From NCBI GenBank assembly GCA_023379515.1, contig JAMCQQ010000055.1, forward strand, positions 1 to 12,515: DNA of 12,515 bases. Reading direction: 5' to 3'. Positions 1-7,777 of the stretch are shown piece after piece; within the stretch, counting starts at the first letter, position 1; each line of letters opens with the position of its first letter. The DNA is from Actinomycetota bacterium (GTDB lineage: Bacteria; Actinomycetota; Humimicrobiia; Humimicrobiales; Humimicrobiaceae). A program made the translations under genes and the position numbers. The notes beneath the pieces are model-generated. The model saw nothing but the letters and a program-made list of their open reading frames with translations. It did no database searches and was not told where the DNA came from.

Positions 1-132
1 GTTTTACAGCATAAGTATAGCATTTTGAAAATGTTTTATTAGTTTTTGGAATTAGTCTATAAGCCGATTTCTATAACAAATAATTTATAATCTTTAATCT
101 TAAGATATTTTATACTTTCCAATAATTACTAC
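1..132. other. AT-rich stretch after the last operon gene, no gene seen
   Basis: This stretch lies downstream of the last minus-strand gene. I see no convincing reading frame on either strand with a ribosome binding site. The only structure is a 10-base palindrome (ATCTTAAGAT, 97-106). It has no GC-rich stem followed by a T-run, so I do not call it a terminator. The operon may end here or continue beyond the left edge. Confidence 0.5.
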
Positions 133-669
133 TCATCTTTCTTTCCATTCATGAGAAGAGCTCCTTATAATATCCGGCAGGTAATCTAGAAATCTTAACC
201 TAAATCTAGGCGGTCCGGCATTAATGGTAACAACTACAGTAGGATCAGAAATAACTATATTATATGAAGTCCAATCATCTTTGTGCGTATCACCATAAGT
301 AAAGGTTTCTTCCCTGTCCGGACTTCCGTTAGTATAAACTTTACAGATACCTGAATCATCATAAAAATAAACCTTGTGCTCAATATTTTTAGACCAGTAA
401 GAATTTTCTACAGGTGTCATGCTGCTGTCTACTGAAAGAAGACTGGTTAACTGATCTTTTATAGCATTAATACCCTCCTCGGTTTTAAAGATGGTATACC
501 CTTCCGAATACTTCTCTCTATCAAAAAATGAAGCTCCGGTAGCAGAAAGCTCCTCGCACACATATTTTAGCCTGTAGCTGTTTACCTGAGCCTGTCTGTA
601 GTCCTGGCCAAAGACAATAGTAAAAGAATAGAGTATAACTACAGCAACAGTTATTATAAAGATTTTCAC
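133..669 (-). CDS. TadE/TadF-like single-pass membrane protein (pseudopilin candidate)
   Basis: Predicted 178-residue protein, last gene of the operon in the window. The start is GTG at 669-667. It overlaps the preceding gene's TGA (GTGA overlap) and has a GAGG-type binding site about 8 bases upstream, which decides this start. Residues 2-21 form one hydrophobic segment directly behind a single Lys, with no prepilin leader. About 155 polar residues follow, expected outside the membrane. Cys38 and Cys109 could form a disulfide. The N-terminus (KIFIITVAVVIL) closely resembles those of the next two genes. In tad loci, TadE and TadF are single-pass pseudopilin-like proteins encoded after tadC, and position and layout fit that role. 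The sequence itself is not a clear family match, so this is inferred from architecture and context. A minor filament subunit or a surface adhesin are both possible. Confidence 0.6.
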   Translation of the reverse strand: MKIFIITVAVVILYSFTIVFGQDYRQAQVNSYRLKYVCEELSATGASFFDREKYSEGYTIFKTEEGINAIKDQLTSLLSVDSSMTPVENSYWSKNIEHKVYFYDDSGICKVYTNGSPDREETFTYGDTHKDDWTSYNIVISDPTVVVTINAGPPRFRLRFLDYLPDIIRSSSHEWKER

Positions 670-1079
670 TCAACTGCCTCACTTAGAACATAACCTTCCA
701 TAATATAATTAAATCTATTATTTTCATCTTTTATTCCCAAAAATTTGCCCAGGTTAACTATCTTCTTTATAGGTATACCGATCCTGTAGTTGATAGTTTC
801 TCTGCTGTCAAATTCAAATCTTTTATATTTCATGGAAGTAGTTACATCTATTATGATTTCATCTTCGCCTACATCCGGAAACTCCGAAAGGATACTGCTT
901 TTCATCTGGGAGATATTAGACGGAGTAAACCGGCCGTCAGTGCGTGCTTTCTGGCACGCACTATAGACTATCTCATCAAACCTTTCTATCTTATGGGAAT
1001 TTACTATATCCTGCACATTCTGCATGGGAAATACCATAAGTAAAATTATGGCTGCAATGGTTACTATAAAAGTTTTCAT
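666..1079 (-). CDS. TadE/DUF4320-like single-pass membrane protein (pseudopilin candidate)
   Basis: Predicted 137-residue protein with an ATG start at 1079-1077 and an AAGGA site about 11 bases upstream. Residues 3-17 are hydrophobic, again directly after a single Lys. Then comes a predicted helix (about 28-50, containing ACQKARTDGRF) and a beta-rich part with repeated ionic and hydrophobic alternation (about 70-110). This layout (N-terminal membrane helix, helical 'A.. G.' stretch, beta domain) resembles TadE-like and DUF4320-like proteins encoded with T2SSF/T2SSE genes in Clostridia. I recall that resemblance and have not tested it. The start motif KTFIV is shared with the 48-residue neighbour. 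Its stop overlaps the next gene's GTG, so the two are probably translationally coupled. The likely role is a minor subunit or base component of the filament. Function is not shown by any catalytic motif. Confidence 0.6.
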   Translation of the reverse strand: MKTFIVTIAAIILLMVFPMQNVQDIVNSHKIERFDEIVYSACQKARTDGRFTPSNISQMKSSILSEFPDVGEDEIIIDVTTSMKYKRFEFDSRETINYRIGIPIKKIVNLGKFLGIKDENNRFNYIMEGYVLSEAVE

Positions 1080-1110
1080 ATTTGGCCGGTCCTTAAATAA
1101 AAATAGATTT

Positions 1111-1257
1111 TTATGGAATTGTTTGAAGCTGGCTTATCCCGTAGCTTAAAATTCTGGTTGCTTGAGATATTAAGGAATTTTCCCCTGACCCCAGTATAAG
1201 GCCCCAGATTAAAATACCTAAAATTACTGTGGCCATTATTACAATAAATGTCTTCAC
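1111..1257 (-). CDS. 48-residue pilin-like membrane peptide (Flp-like by position)
   Basis: I choose the GTG start at 1257-1255. It has AAAGGGG five bases upstream, avoids overlapping the tadC-like gene, and yields the KTFIV N-terminus shared with the two downstream genes. A longer in-frame ATG at 1311 has no such support. The product is 48 residues: one Lys, a hydrophobic segment (about 4-23), then a short amphipathic helix-like tail (GENSLISQATRILSYGISQLQTIP, about 25-48). Mature Flp pilins of Tad systems are about this size, with a hydrophobic N-terminal half. However, the G/XXXXEY cleavage site of Flp prepilins is absent, so processing by a prepilin peptidase is not indicated. It could be the major filament subunit or a small platform accessory protein. 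The coding call is firm on the binding site and context; the role is inferred. Confidence 0.6.
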   Translation of the reverse strand: MKTFIVIMATVILGILIWGLILGSGENSLISQATRILSYGISQLQTIP

Positions 1258-1273
1258 AGATACCCCTTTCTTT

Positions 1274-2134
1274 CTATTTAAAAGATAATAAATTATAAGA
1301 CGAGAAAACATCTGTTAAAACTATTACCAAAAAATTTAAAAGAACCACTACTGCTGAAACAATGGCCAGTATATAGATAAGGTTTCCGTTTCTCTCATTT
1401 ACCCTTTCCCTTGCCGTAATTGCCTCTGTTTTGATATTATTCTGGTAATTGGTAAGCTGACCTTTAAGTTCCTTGGGACTTATGAAGTCGAGCTTTAAAA
1501 ATATAGTGGCTAGATCGGCTGCTTCCTTTGTGCCTATTGCGTCGGCAAAATATTCTGCTGCTTTTTCCCGCATGTTCATATTCCACATTGAAAGCATTTG
1601 AAGATATACCGGTTTGGTAACTTTGCTAAACTTTACAATTTCTCCCAGGATATAATTTGATCCTAAAATGGTTTCCCCTTTTATGGTAAAGAGGTTTATA
1701 AGCTGGGAAATAGTGCGATATATTTCCCTGTTTGCTGCTTCCCTTTTTACTTTACCAAAGAAGCTACTAATATATAAAAATGGCAGTTTTATTCTACCCA
1801 TTTTAGATTTTGGAATAGTAGCTACAAATAAAGCAGCAAGTAAAAAAAGCTGAAGTCCAAAAGAAGGCAGACCTCTTGTTATTTTTAGCAGTACTGCCAA
1901 AACCAACCATATCCCTAAGACGCTAAACCGTATAACTTGATAATTTAAAATAGAAATATTTACCCCGCAAAAAGAAAGGGTCTCGCCTCCAGCCAAACTC
2001 TTTTTTGCACTGCCTCTGCTTCCAAACCTTGCCTTCCATGCAGGTAATGTGCCCAGAGAGCCGCGGATAAATAGTCCAATTGAACCTATAGCCATAATAG
2101 AAATTAATACAAAATAAATTATTTGCAAACTCAT
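1274..2134 (-). CDS. TadC-like type II secretion F-domain membrane protein
   Basis: 286 residues from the ATG at 2134-2132, which is preceded by AAAAAAGGGG with good spacing right after the upstream stop. An earlier in-frame ATG at 2158 would overlap the upstream gene and lacks a site. Hydrophobic segments lie near residues 3-23, 66-84, 93-108 and 251-274. The long central part (about 120-245) is helical and soluble, with a 'YFADAIGTKEAADLATIFLKLDFISPKEL' type stretch typical of T2SSF domains, where small residues alternate in paired helices. In Tad systems TadB and TadC form the inner-membrane platform on which TadA acts, and the order tadA-tadB-tadC is kept here. This one lies 13 bases after the TadB-like gene, so they are surely co-expressed. 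TadC rather than TadB is assigned by order only. Confidence 0.75.
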   Translation of the reverse strand: MSLQIIYFVLISIMAIGSIGLFIRGSLGTLPAWKARFGSRGSAKKSLAGGETLSFCGVNISILNYQVIRFSVLGIWLVLAVLLKITRGLPSFGLQLFLLAALFVATIPKSKMGRIKLPFLYISSFFGKVKREAANREIYRTISQLINLFTIKGETILGSNYILGEIVKFSKVTKPVYLQMLSMWNMNMREKAAEYFADAIGTKEAADLATIFLKLDFISPKELKGQLTNYQNNIKTEAITARERVNERNGNLIYILAIVSAVVVLLNFLVIVLTDVFSSYNLLSFK

Positions 2135-2147
2135 TTTAGCCCCTTTT

Positions 2148-3098
2148 TTAAAAATCAAATTTAGGTTTACTCAAGAGATACATAGACCAAAAACTAATTA
2201 TTGAAAGTACAATAATAGTAATTAAAAATTTTATACCCAGTGACGTATAAAACTGGTAGTGAAAAAATTTCCCCAGGGTAAACCCGAAATATTTTATACA
2301 AACAAAAACTGATAAAACGTAAATGATAGGAATTACAAACTTAACCATAGTAAACGCCTCATAATTTGCCCTCTTGTCCTTTTCTATGGAATCCTTTATC
2401 TGTTTCAGATTTGACAGTATGTCATCTAAGGAAACTGAAACGTTGTTGCCGTTTAAAATAGATTCAAAAATACTCATACCCAGAAGTGCCGCCCATTCAG
2501 TAGCAAACATAGCCACAAAAAAATCTATCGCGGACTGCAATTCTTCCCTGCTCCGGTACTCTTTTATTTTTAAACTTAAAATAAATAACGCCTTCTTTGA
2601 AAGAGGACAATTTTTAATAGTGCTTATAGTTGTATCTATTGCAGAAATCATATTAAAGTCTGAAATCTTATACATATTGGTTAGTTCGCTCAGTAGATTT
2701 TCTGCTTCATAGCTTCCCAAAAGCTGTATGCTTTTAAGTCTAAACTGCAAGTAAATATATGGAAGAAAACTAAAAAGAGTTGACATTAAAACAAAAAATA
2801 TGCTCACTCCTAACAGTCCTGTAAAAACAGAAAAGGAGACAGTAAATAAGCATATTGATAAAAACATAAAATAAAAAACAACGTCTTTTCCTTTTCTTCC
2901 GGTGGTTAGCACAATAAGCAGTCTAATATGGGCCGTAAACTTATTACCGGATTGTCCGGTAGGTTTGCTCTCAAATCTATGTCTCTTACTTCGCTGCCTG
3001 ATAAAACTTACCGTCTGCCTTCCTAAGAATAACCATATTCCAGTTAGAAGTACGCCATACATAAAAATTCTCAATATCATATCAATAATACCGACCAT
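2148..3098 (-). CDS. TadB-like type II secretion F-domain membrane protein
   Basis: 316 residues from ATG at 3098-3096, with an AGGGGGAG site lying inside the end of the ATPase gene. Membrane segments: about 5-25, a pair at about 73-120, then about 250-272 and 288-310. Between them is a soluble helical region (about 130-245) with features of the T2SSF fold, including a helix pair around 'LLSELTNMYKISDFNMISAID' and 'GNNVSVSLDDILSNLKQIKDSIEKDKR'. The latter matches the TadB pattern of a polar helix leading into the C-terminal membrane pair. The expected role is the inner-membrane platform for filament assembly, partner of the ATPase encoded just before it (5-base gap) and of the TadC-like protein. 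The region around 38-60 is basic and may be cytoplasmic. Confidence 0.75.
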   Translation of the reverse strand: MVGIIDMILRIFMYGVLLTGIWLFLGRQTVSFIRQRSKRHRFESKPTGQSGNKFTAHIRLLIVLTTGRKGKDVVFYFMFLSICLFTVSFSVFTGLLGVSIFFVLMSTLFSFLPYIYLQFRLKSIQLLGSYEAENLLSELTNMYKISDFNMISAIDTTISTIKNCPLSKKALFILSLKIKEYRSREELQSAIDFFVAMFATEWAALLGMSIFESILNGNNVSVSLDDILSNLKQIKDSIEKDKRANYEAFTMVKFVIPIIYVLSVFVCIKYFGFTLGKFFHYQFYTSLGIKFLITIIVLSIISFWSMYLLSKPKFDF

Positions 3099-3103
3099 AG
3101 AAA

Positions 3104-4552
3104 TCAGCTCCCCCTTGAGTAAAAAGGTACTGCAGTATTGTGCTCTTCCATAGGAAATTTTTCAGCCAGTATTTTAAGTTCTTTCCCGTATGATAAAAAC
3201 GCCTGGTAATTTTCTTCTCTGGCAATAGCTTCCTTATCGCTGCCTATATCACATGCAAAAGTCCAGCTGTCAGACTCAAGCTCGTACTTGCATATCTCGT
3301 GTATTGATATTCTGTGTGTCTTGTAGTCGTACCTGATTTCATAAATACCCTTTAATCTTTTTTTGGAACGGTCGGGAAGCTGTATAAAGCTAAAGACATA
3401 ATGAAAACTTTTAGCAACTTTTATTATTGTATGGTCAAGACTCCCACCTTTTTTGCCTACAATCATACTTGCTATATCATAAGGAAGGTCAAATACATCG
3501 GTTAGATGAATAGTGCTTTTACAATGTCTGGTACCGCGGTTTGCAATTTCCACCAGTAGATTTAACATATTCCCATCCCTTGCTTCTCCACAAATAATAT
3601 AGTCTCCGTCTGAGCGCATAAGCTGTTTGGTAATACCGGATAGTTCCTCCCCATCGGCAATAAGCTGCATTATAGGAGACTGGGGCATAAGCTCATGCAG
3701 CGGTATTTCCGCATTGGATTCAATTAGAACTCCTTCAAGACTGGCATCTTCAAGCAACTGGAATGTAGTAAGCATGGTAGTTTTAGCAGTTCTAACAGCC
3801 CCGCAAAAAAGAATATTAAAACCTACTTTAGCCATGCTTTTAAGCATGATTACAGCCTCTTCCGGAATAGTTCCTCTCCTGGCCTGTTCTTCAAGAGTAT
3901 AATTAAAAACAACATACTTACGAAATACCATAATATCCTGACCGGACTTTGTAAGAGATCCGCCATAAAAAGTAACCCTTTGTCCTGAGTACATAAGAAT
4001 TTCAATATTGGGACTGTTTTGGGGTATTTGGGGTGTAAGAAGAAGCAGAGCTTTTTTAAGTGCACCGAACCTCTGTGCAGAAATTTTCTGTTCCTGCAAG
4101 ACCATTTTTCCATCAACCAGATAATATATTCTCTCCCCTATGATCTTGGCAGAGGAGCTCTCAGGCATATCCATCCATGCACTTATGCCTGCAAGTCCCC
4201 ATACTTCATGAAAAATACCGTCAGTTAAGCTCTTATACCATTTAGGATAAGCCATGTTGGTCTTAGCGTTATCCTCTAAATATCTGCCTATAAGATCCTT
4301 AAAATAATTTACATGGTCAGGTATTCCTATTAAAGCTTTGGTCTGCCGTTCAAGTATTTTAGACTCCTGACCTTCTGCTTTATTCCACTGTTCTTCAAAA
4401 TAGGACTGCACAGACCGGCAAAGATTTAAAAAGAGTTCTGTCTTGCTTAAATATTTCTTGCCAGCTGCATTGCTGCTTTTTACATTACTTAAATAATTAT
4501 CAATATAAAATTCTTCTGACTTCTTTTCTTCTCTTAATAAACCAGTATTCAT
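3104..4552 (-). CDS. TadA/CpaF/VirB11-family secretion ATPase
   Basis: 482 residues. The ATG at 4552-4550 sits two bases after the preceding stop and has an AAAGG site. Residues 1-130 are a charged, mainly helical region. About 140-240 form the N-terminal ATPase subdomain (RVTFYGGSL, then DIMVFRKY, corresponding to the TadA 'IRKF' strand). The P-loop is at 251-258 (GAVRTAKT). An Asp-box-like stretch follows at about 276-283 (LIESNAEI). The Walker B region ends in GEARDG (Glu323), and the His box is STIHL (His349). These elements in this order define the T2SSE/VirB11 superfamily. The P-loop is unusual: the Gly before the catalytic Lys is Ala256. The enzyme should form a cytoplasmic hexamer powering filament assembly at the TadB/TadC-like platform. 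VirB11 of type IV secretion is the nearest alternative, but the neighbouring T2SSF genes favour the Tad branch. Confidence 0.85.
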   Translation of the reverse strand: MNTGLLREEKKSEEFYIDNYLSNVKSSNAAGKKYLSKTELFLNLCRSVQSYFEEQWNKAEGQESKILERQTKALIGIPDHVNYFKDLIGRYLEDNAKTNMAYPKWYKSLTDGIFHEVWGLAGISAWMDMPESSSAKIIGERIYYLVDGKMVLQEQKISAQRFGALKKALLLLTPQIPQNSPNIEILMYSGQRVTFYGGSLTKSGQDIMVFRKYVVFNYTLEEQARRGTIPEEAVIMLKSMAKVGFNILFCGAVRTAKTTMLTTFQLLEDASLEGVLIESNAEIPLHELMPQSPIMQLIADGEELSGITKQLMRSDGDYIICGEARDGNMLNLLVEIANRGTRHCKSTIHLTDVFDLPYDIASMIVGKKGGSLDHTIIKVAKSFHYVFSFIQLPDRSKKRLKGIYEIRYDYKTHRISIHEICKYELESDSWTFACDIGSDKEAIAREENYQAFLSYGKELKILAEKFPMEEHNTAVPFYSRGS

Positions 4553-4554
4553 AA

Positions 4555-5715
4555 TTAAACCTTTCCCAGGATTTTTTTAAAGAAATTCCAACTTTGCCCA
4601 TCCCTTTTACCGGTATATAAAATTTCCATACCCAGCTCGCTACATATGGAAACTGTTAACTGTTTTATAGAATTGCCGTATAGCCGGTCATAGCCTAGCA
4701 GCGTCTTTCTCTTTTTTTCAGCTTCCAGGCTGGGTATATATTCTAAAAGCGGTATAACAGAAGCCAGCGCCATGCCATATTTTTTAGCCAGGCTTATTTC
4801 AGTTTCGAGCTCACCCGAGTCTATATATTTATTCACTACCAGTGAAAAATCACCTGAACTTATGCCTAAGTTGGAAAAAATTTGATTTAGTAACTTATTG
4901 AAATTTCTAAAATGCTTATCGCTTTGTGTGGTGACAAGGAATTTTAATTTAGATGAATTTAGAGCACCTATGCTCATACCGGTAATAGCGCTTCCTCCAT
5001 TTATGATGACAACATCAAAAGTTTTAGAGCAGAGATCTACTAGTTTCTCAATATAGTCCGGCTGGTAATGCCTGACCTTAGAAATTTCTTTCTCCCCCGG
5101 CAAAAAATAAAGCGAAGAACTTTTTATACATGAGTTTTTAAGTTCCTCTGGTGATAAAATATTGTTTTTAAGCCTTTCTTTAATTTCAGCCAGGCCGTAA
5201 CTTCCTGAATCTATATCAAAATAATCAATACCTTCACTGCCATCCAGACTTAAAAACCCAGTAGATTTGCCGGTAATATCAGAAAGTATCTGGGCAACAG
5301 ACTGGCTTATCATGCTTGTACCTGCTCCGGGTCCGGATCCAAAAAAACAAACAGTATTTTTACTTACAGAAAAATCCTCAACGGCCAGTGAACATATTTT
5401 TTGGCAAATCTGCGTATCTGTAAGAAAAGGTGGAATTACTATTATTCCATAAGAAGAAAGAACTTTGTTGATAGTTGAATATGTGTCTATGTCAGTCGCA
5501 ATGTAATAATTGCTCCTGACCAGCTTTAAAAACTTTGAAAAATTTTGAACATACTCATTATAGTCAATAGTTTTATCATCAACGATTAAAATATCTATAT
5601 TGTCCAATGATTTACTATCAAAAGACAGGCAGGTTTTAACATTTTTAAAAAAGCCGGTTTTTTCAAGCTCAGTTTTTAAGTTACCGTTTTTACTTATTAT
5701 TAAAATATTTTTCAT
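4555..5715 (-). CDS. TadZ/CpaE-like ParA-superfamily protein with receiver-like N-terminus
   Basis: 386 residues, ATG at 5715-5713; the purine-rich site (AAAGGA) is rather far upstream. Residues 1-115 resemble a CheY-type receiver fold (strand DILIVDD at 41-47, a further strand IIVIPP at 91-96), as in TadZ/CpaE. Residues 120-360 are a MinD/ParA-like ATPase domain. Its deviant Walker A is GSGPGAGTS (126-134), where the catalytic Lys is Thr133. The aspartate of the next strand is Asp158 (LSLDGSEG). The Walker B strand is FDVVIINGG, with Asn239 in place of the usual Asp. Loss of canonical Walker residues is known in TadZ/CpaE proteins. These proteins place Tad machinery at a site in the cell, often a pole. 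The gene sits between the SAF-domain gene and the tadA-like gene, exactly the tadZ position. Whether it hydrolyses ATP is doubtful. Confidence 0.78.
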   Translation of the reverse strand: MKNILIISKNGNLKTELEKTGFFKNVKTCLSFDSKSLDNIDILIVDDKTIDYNEYVQNFSKFLKLVRSNYYIATDIDTYSTINKVLSSYGIIVIPPFLTDTQICQKICSLAVEDFSVSKNTVCFFGSGPGAGTSMISQSVAQILSDITGKSTGFLSLDGSEGIDYFDIDSGSYGLAEIKERLKNNILSPEELKNSCIKSSSLYFLPGEKEISKVRHYQPDYIEKLVDLCSKTFDVVIINGGSAITGMSIGALNSSKLKFLVTTQSDKHFRNFNKLLNQIFSNLGISSGDFSLVVNKYIDSGELETEISLAKKYGMALASVIPLLEYIPSLEAEKKRKTLLGYDRLYGNSIKQLTVSICSELGMEILYTGKRDGQSWNFFKKILGKV

Positions 5716-5735
5716 TTGCTAAAATTATCCTTTGT

Positions 5736-6452
5736 CTAATTGAGGCTAGCTTTATATAAAATAATAAATTTCCAGTTACTCTCAGCCAAATTCTGCAGGT
5801 GCAATACTCCTTCGTAATTTGTTATAATTTCAATACTTGCAATATTAGCGCTTGCGTCATACCTGTCTTTACCAGGCGTATTTACTACTTCTCTGTTGCC
5901 TGAATCTTTTAGGTATGCAACTTCACTTTTAAGCAAATCACTCTGACTGGTAATTTTTATATTGTCTAAATTATTAAAGGTTTTATTTTCTTCCTTATTT
6001 TCACTTGCTGTTTTAACCGGATAAAAATAAATCGTATCTCCCCTTCTTAGAGAATTTGGAAAGGTTATAATCCAGTCGGCCGGAATAGCAAAAATATACT
6101 GGTCTTCCTTTTTTATATCAGTAGTATCATCTTTAAAATAAGCGGGGGCCAGCTGGCTATTTTTTGGAATATAGTGGGCGGAATGCTTTCCGATAATTTC
6201 CTCTTTTTTTACTATAGCCCCGTCAATAAGGTTATCGGGGTTTATCTTTATCCAGCCCAGCATACCAGATGTAATAGAAACATTAGCTTCTATACTTTGG
6301 TTCAGTACCACCACACTGCTGTACAAATACTTTTCCCTGCCACTTGTCTCCCAAAAATATATCATAGCCATAGTAGCAAGCATTAACAGTATGCCTATAC
6401 CTGAAAATACTGCTCCAATTTTAATTCTTCTTCTTATAAAGTGCCCTTTCAA
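5736..6452 (-). CDS. SAF-domain CpaB/RcpC-like membrane protein
   Basis: 238 residues from a TTG start (6452-6450) supported by a strong GGGGAGGA site about six bases upstream. A basic N-terminus (RRRIK) is followed by one membrane helix (about 12-32), so most of the protein should lie outside the membrane. Residues about 45-106 match a SAF-type fold: VVVLNQSIEANVSIT, 'KINPDNLIDGAIVKKEEIIGK' and 'PKNSQLAPAYF' correspond to the pattern of CpaB/RcpC, FlgA and sialate-synthase C-termini. A second beta region (118-146) contains LRRGDTIYFYPV, like the CpaB segment after SAF. In Tad systems RcpC/CpaB is an envelope assembly factor, thought in diderms to act with the secretin. In a monoderm it may contact peptidoglycan. 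The C-terminal third is not recognised. Its place before the tadZ-like gene is canonical. Confidence 0.75.
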   Translation of the reverse strand: MKGHFIRRRIKIGAVFSGIGILLMLATMAMIYFWETSGREKYLYSSVVVLNQSIEANVSITSGMLGWIKINPDNLIDGAIVKKEEIIGKHSAHYIPKNSQLAPAYFKDDTTDIKKEDQYIFAIPADWIITFPNSLRRGDTIYFYPVKTASENKEENKTFNNLDNIKITSQSDLLKSEVAYLKDSGNREVVNTPGKDRYDASANIASIEIITNYEGVLHLQNLAESNWKFIILYKASLN

Positions 6453-6484
6453 ATTATCCTCCCCACTACTAATATATATGGCAA

Positions 6485-7720
6485 TTAAGACCTTTTAAAT
6501 TTCTTTATAATATTTGCAAGTAATGATCTATTTTTACCCTTTTTATTTTTAGAAAAAGTACTAGCAAATCCTTTAGGTATAAAAAGAGAACAAATATCGT
6601 TAAGCGGACTGTCCAGTACATCGGAAACTTCCCTGTAGCAAAGTGGAATCTTATACTGACAGTTAGCCTTATATAAAATAGCCAGGTCTATAGCGGGTAT
6701 AAATGCCAGGGGTTTAACTCCAATAAAATCCAGAAACTCCTTTTTATCTATTCCACTATTCCATTTGTTTATAATAAAGTTTACCGGGAAATCATCACTT
6801 TTTAATTTTAAAAGCTCCAAAAACTTATTATTATTTATTTTGCAACTGGTCGGAAAGGGATCTATAACAACAAGCACCAAATCTACAACAGATAGCAGAG
6901 GCTTAACTGCCTCATGGGAAAGGTTGTCCCCTATATCAATAAGAGTTATAGGGGCAATGTTTGATGCATACACAAGTTGCAGCATTTGGTTGTAACCCCA
7001 TTTTTCAATTTTCTCTTTTCTGTCATCGGCAATAATCCAGACAATATTGTCAAATACATATTCAGCCTTGTTCTTTATCCTGTTTCCACATGAGATTTCG
7101 TGTGGATATGAATAAAAATCGCTAGTACTGTCTTCTGTCCTTGCCATTTCTCTTTCTTCAATTCCTATCCAGTTAAATATTGTAGGGCTACCTAAGGGTG
7201 GCTCGATAACAGATGACAGGATATCCAGGTTGGAAAGATATTTTGCGATACTTAAGGTAATTGTAGTTGAGCCGCTGCATCTTGAAAGGCTTGATATAAT
7301 AATTAGTTTCTTTTCAATTCCCGTGTATATTTTTTTCTCTACTATTTTAGTAATGGGTTTTTCTATATATCTTACTTTAGTGTCACCACCCTGCTCTTTA
7401 GAAAATCCACTATTTTCCACGAGGTCATCTTCTAATGGTTGGCTAACCTTACTTTTAATAGATGCAATTACCTCTTTGTAGTCATCATAAAAATAAATTA
7501 TGTCTATATTATTTTTTTTAAAAAATTTTACTGCCTCGTCAAACCAGGAAAGTTTTTTATCAACTACTGCATACTGCCATTTTTTATATAATGATTTGTT
7601 TTTTATCTCTTCTATATCATCAATATATTCCTCAAAGCCAATATAGGGATGGCCTTTAAAATGATTGGTTATCCTTATATAACTTTCCTTTATATTTAAA
7701 CAACAAATTATATATTCCAA
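6485..7720 (-). CDS. second ParA/TadZ-like P-loop protein
   Basis: 411 residues from a TTG start (7720-7718) with GTGAGG just upstream; no better start is near. The N-terminal part (1-95) alternates strands and acidic residues like an atypical receiver domain (YAVVDKK at 50-56, DIIYFYDD at 73-80). A linker of about 40 residues follows. The ParA-like domain starts at about 137 with LIIISSLSRCSGSTT. Aligned to KGGxGKTT, both lysines are replaced by Ser (146 and 151). The Walker B strand is ITLIDIGD (Asp262), and LVLVVIDPFP (281-290) matches the next ParA strand. The C-terminus is basic (FSKNKKGKNRSLLANIIKKFKRS), suggesting contact with membrane or nucleic acid. It resembles the TadZ-like protein in layout but is clearly divergent. 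It lies between the coupling-protein gene and the Tad-like genes, so it may link relaxosome and filament machine; that link is inference. Confidence 0.7.
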   Translation of the reverse strand: MEYIICCLNIKESYIRITNHFKGHPYIGFEEYIDDIEEIKNKSLYKKWQYAVVDKKLSWFDEAVKFFKKNNIDIIYFYDDYKEVIASIKSKVSQPLEDDLVENSGFSKEQGGDTKVRYIEKPITKIVEKKIYTGIEKKLIIISSLSRCSGSTTITLSIAKYLSNLDILSSVIEPPLGSPTIFNWIGIEEREMARTEDSTSDFYSYPHEISCGNRIKNKAEYVFDNIVWIIADDRKEKIEKWGYNQMLQLVYASNIAPITLIDIGDNLSHEAVKPLLSVVDLVLVVIDPFPTSCKINNNKFLELLKLKSDDFPVNFIINKWNSGIDKKEFLDFIGVKPLAFIPAIDLAILYKANCQYKIPLCYREVSDVLDSPLNDICSLFIPKGFASTFSKNKKGKNRSLLANIIKKFKRS

Positions 7721-7777
7721 ATTTCCTCACTCAACTACATTTAATAAAAACATTGTGCATTGTAAAAAATATTAAAC

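Noticed and set aside
97..106. Palindrome ATCTTAAGAT as operon terminator
   Set aside because: The stem is short and AT-rich, with no loop and no T-run after it on the minus strand.
1258..1311. N-terminal extension of the 48-residue peptide to a 66-residue protein
   Set aside because: The ATG at 1311 overlaps the tadC-like gene and has no binding site. The GTG at 1257 has AAAGGGG at ideal spacing and gives the N-terminus shared with two neighbours.
2135..2158. Longer start of the tadC-like gene (MIFKKGAK...)
   Set aside because: It overlaps the upstream stop, and the added codons are the ribosome binding site (AAAAAAGGGG) of the next ATG at 2134.
3627..3902. Plus-strand open frame opposite the tadA-like gene, and similar ones at 1668, 2374, 2902, 4019, 6174, 6765, 7230, 8352 and 9566
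   Set aside because: Each lies wholly or largely inside a well-supported minus-strand gene, shows no domain features or binding site, and looks like an antisense shadow.
7751..7763. Direct repeat CATTGT-G-CATTGT between operon genes
   Set aside because: Only two six-base copies with no further periodicity; not enough for a binding-site array.
7741..7777. Internal promoter before the second ParA-like gene (TTTACA, 17 bases, TAAATG on the minus strand)
   Set aside because: The -35 is good, but the -10 matches only three of six bases; in such AT-rich DNA this is expected by chance.
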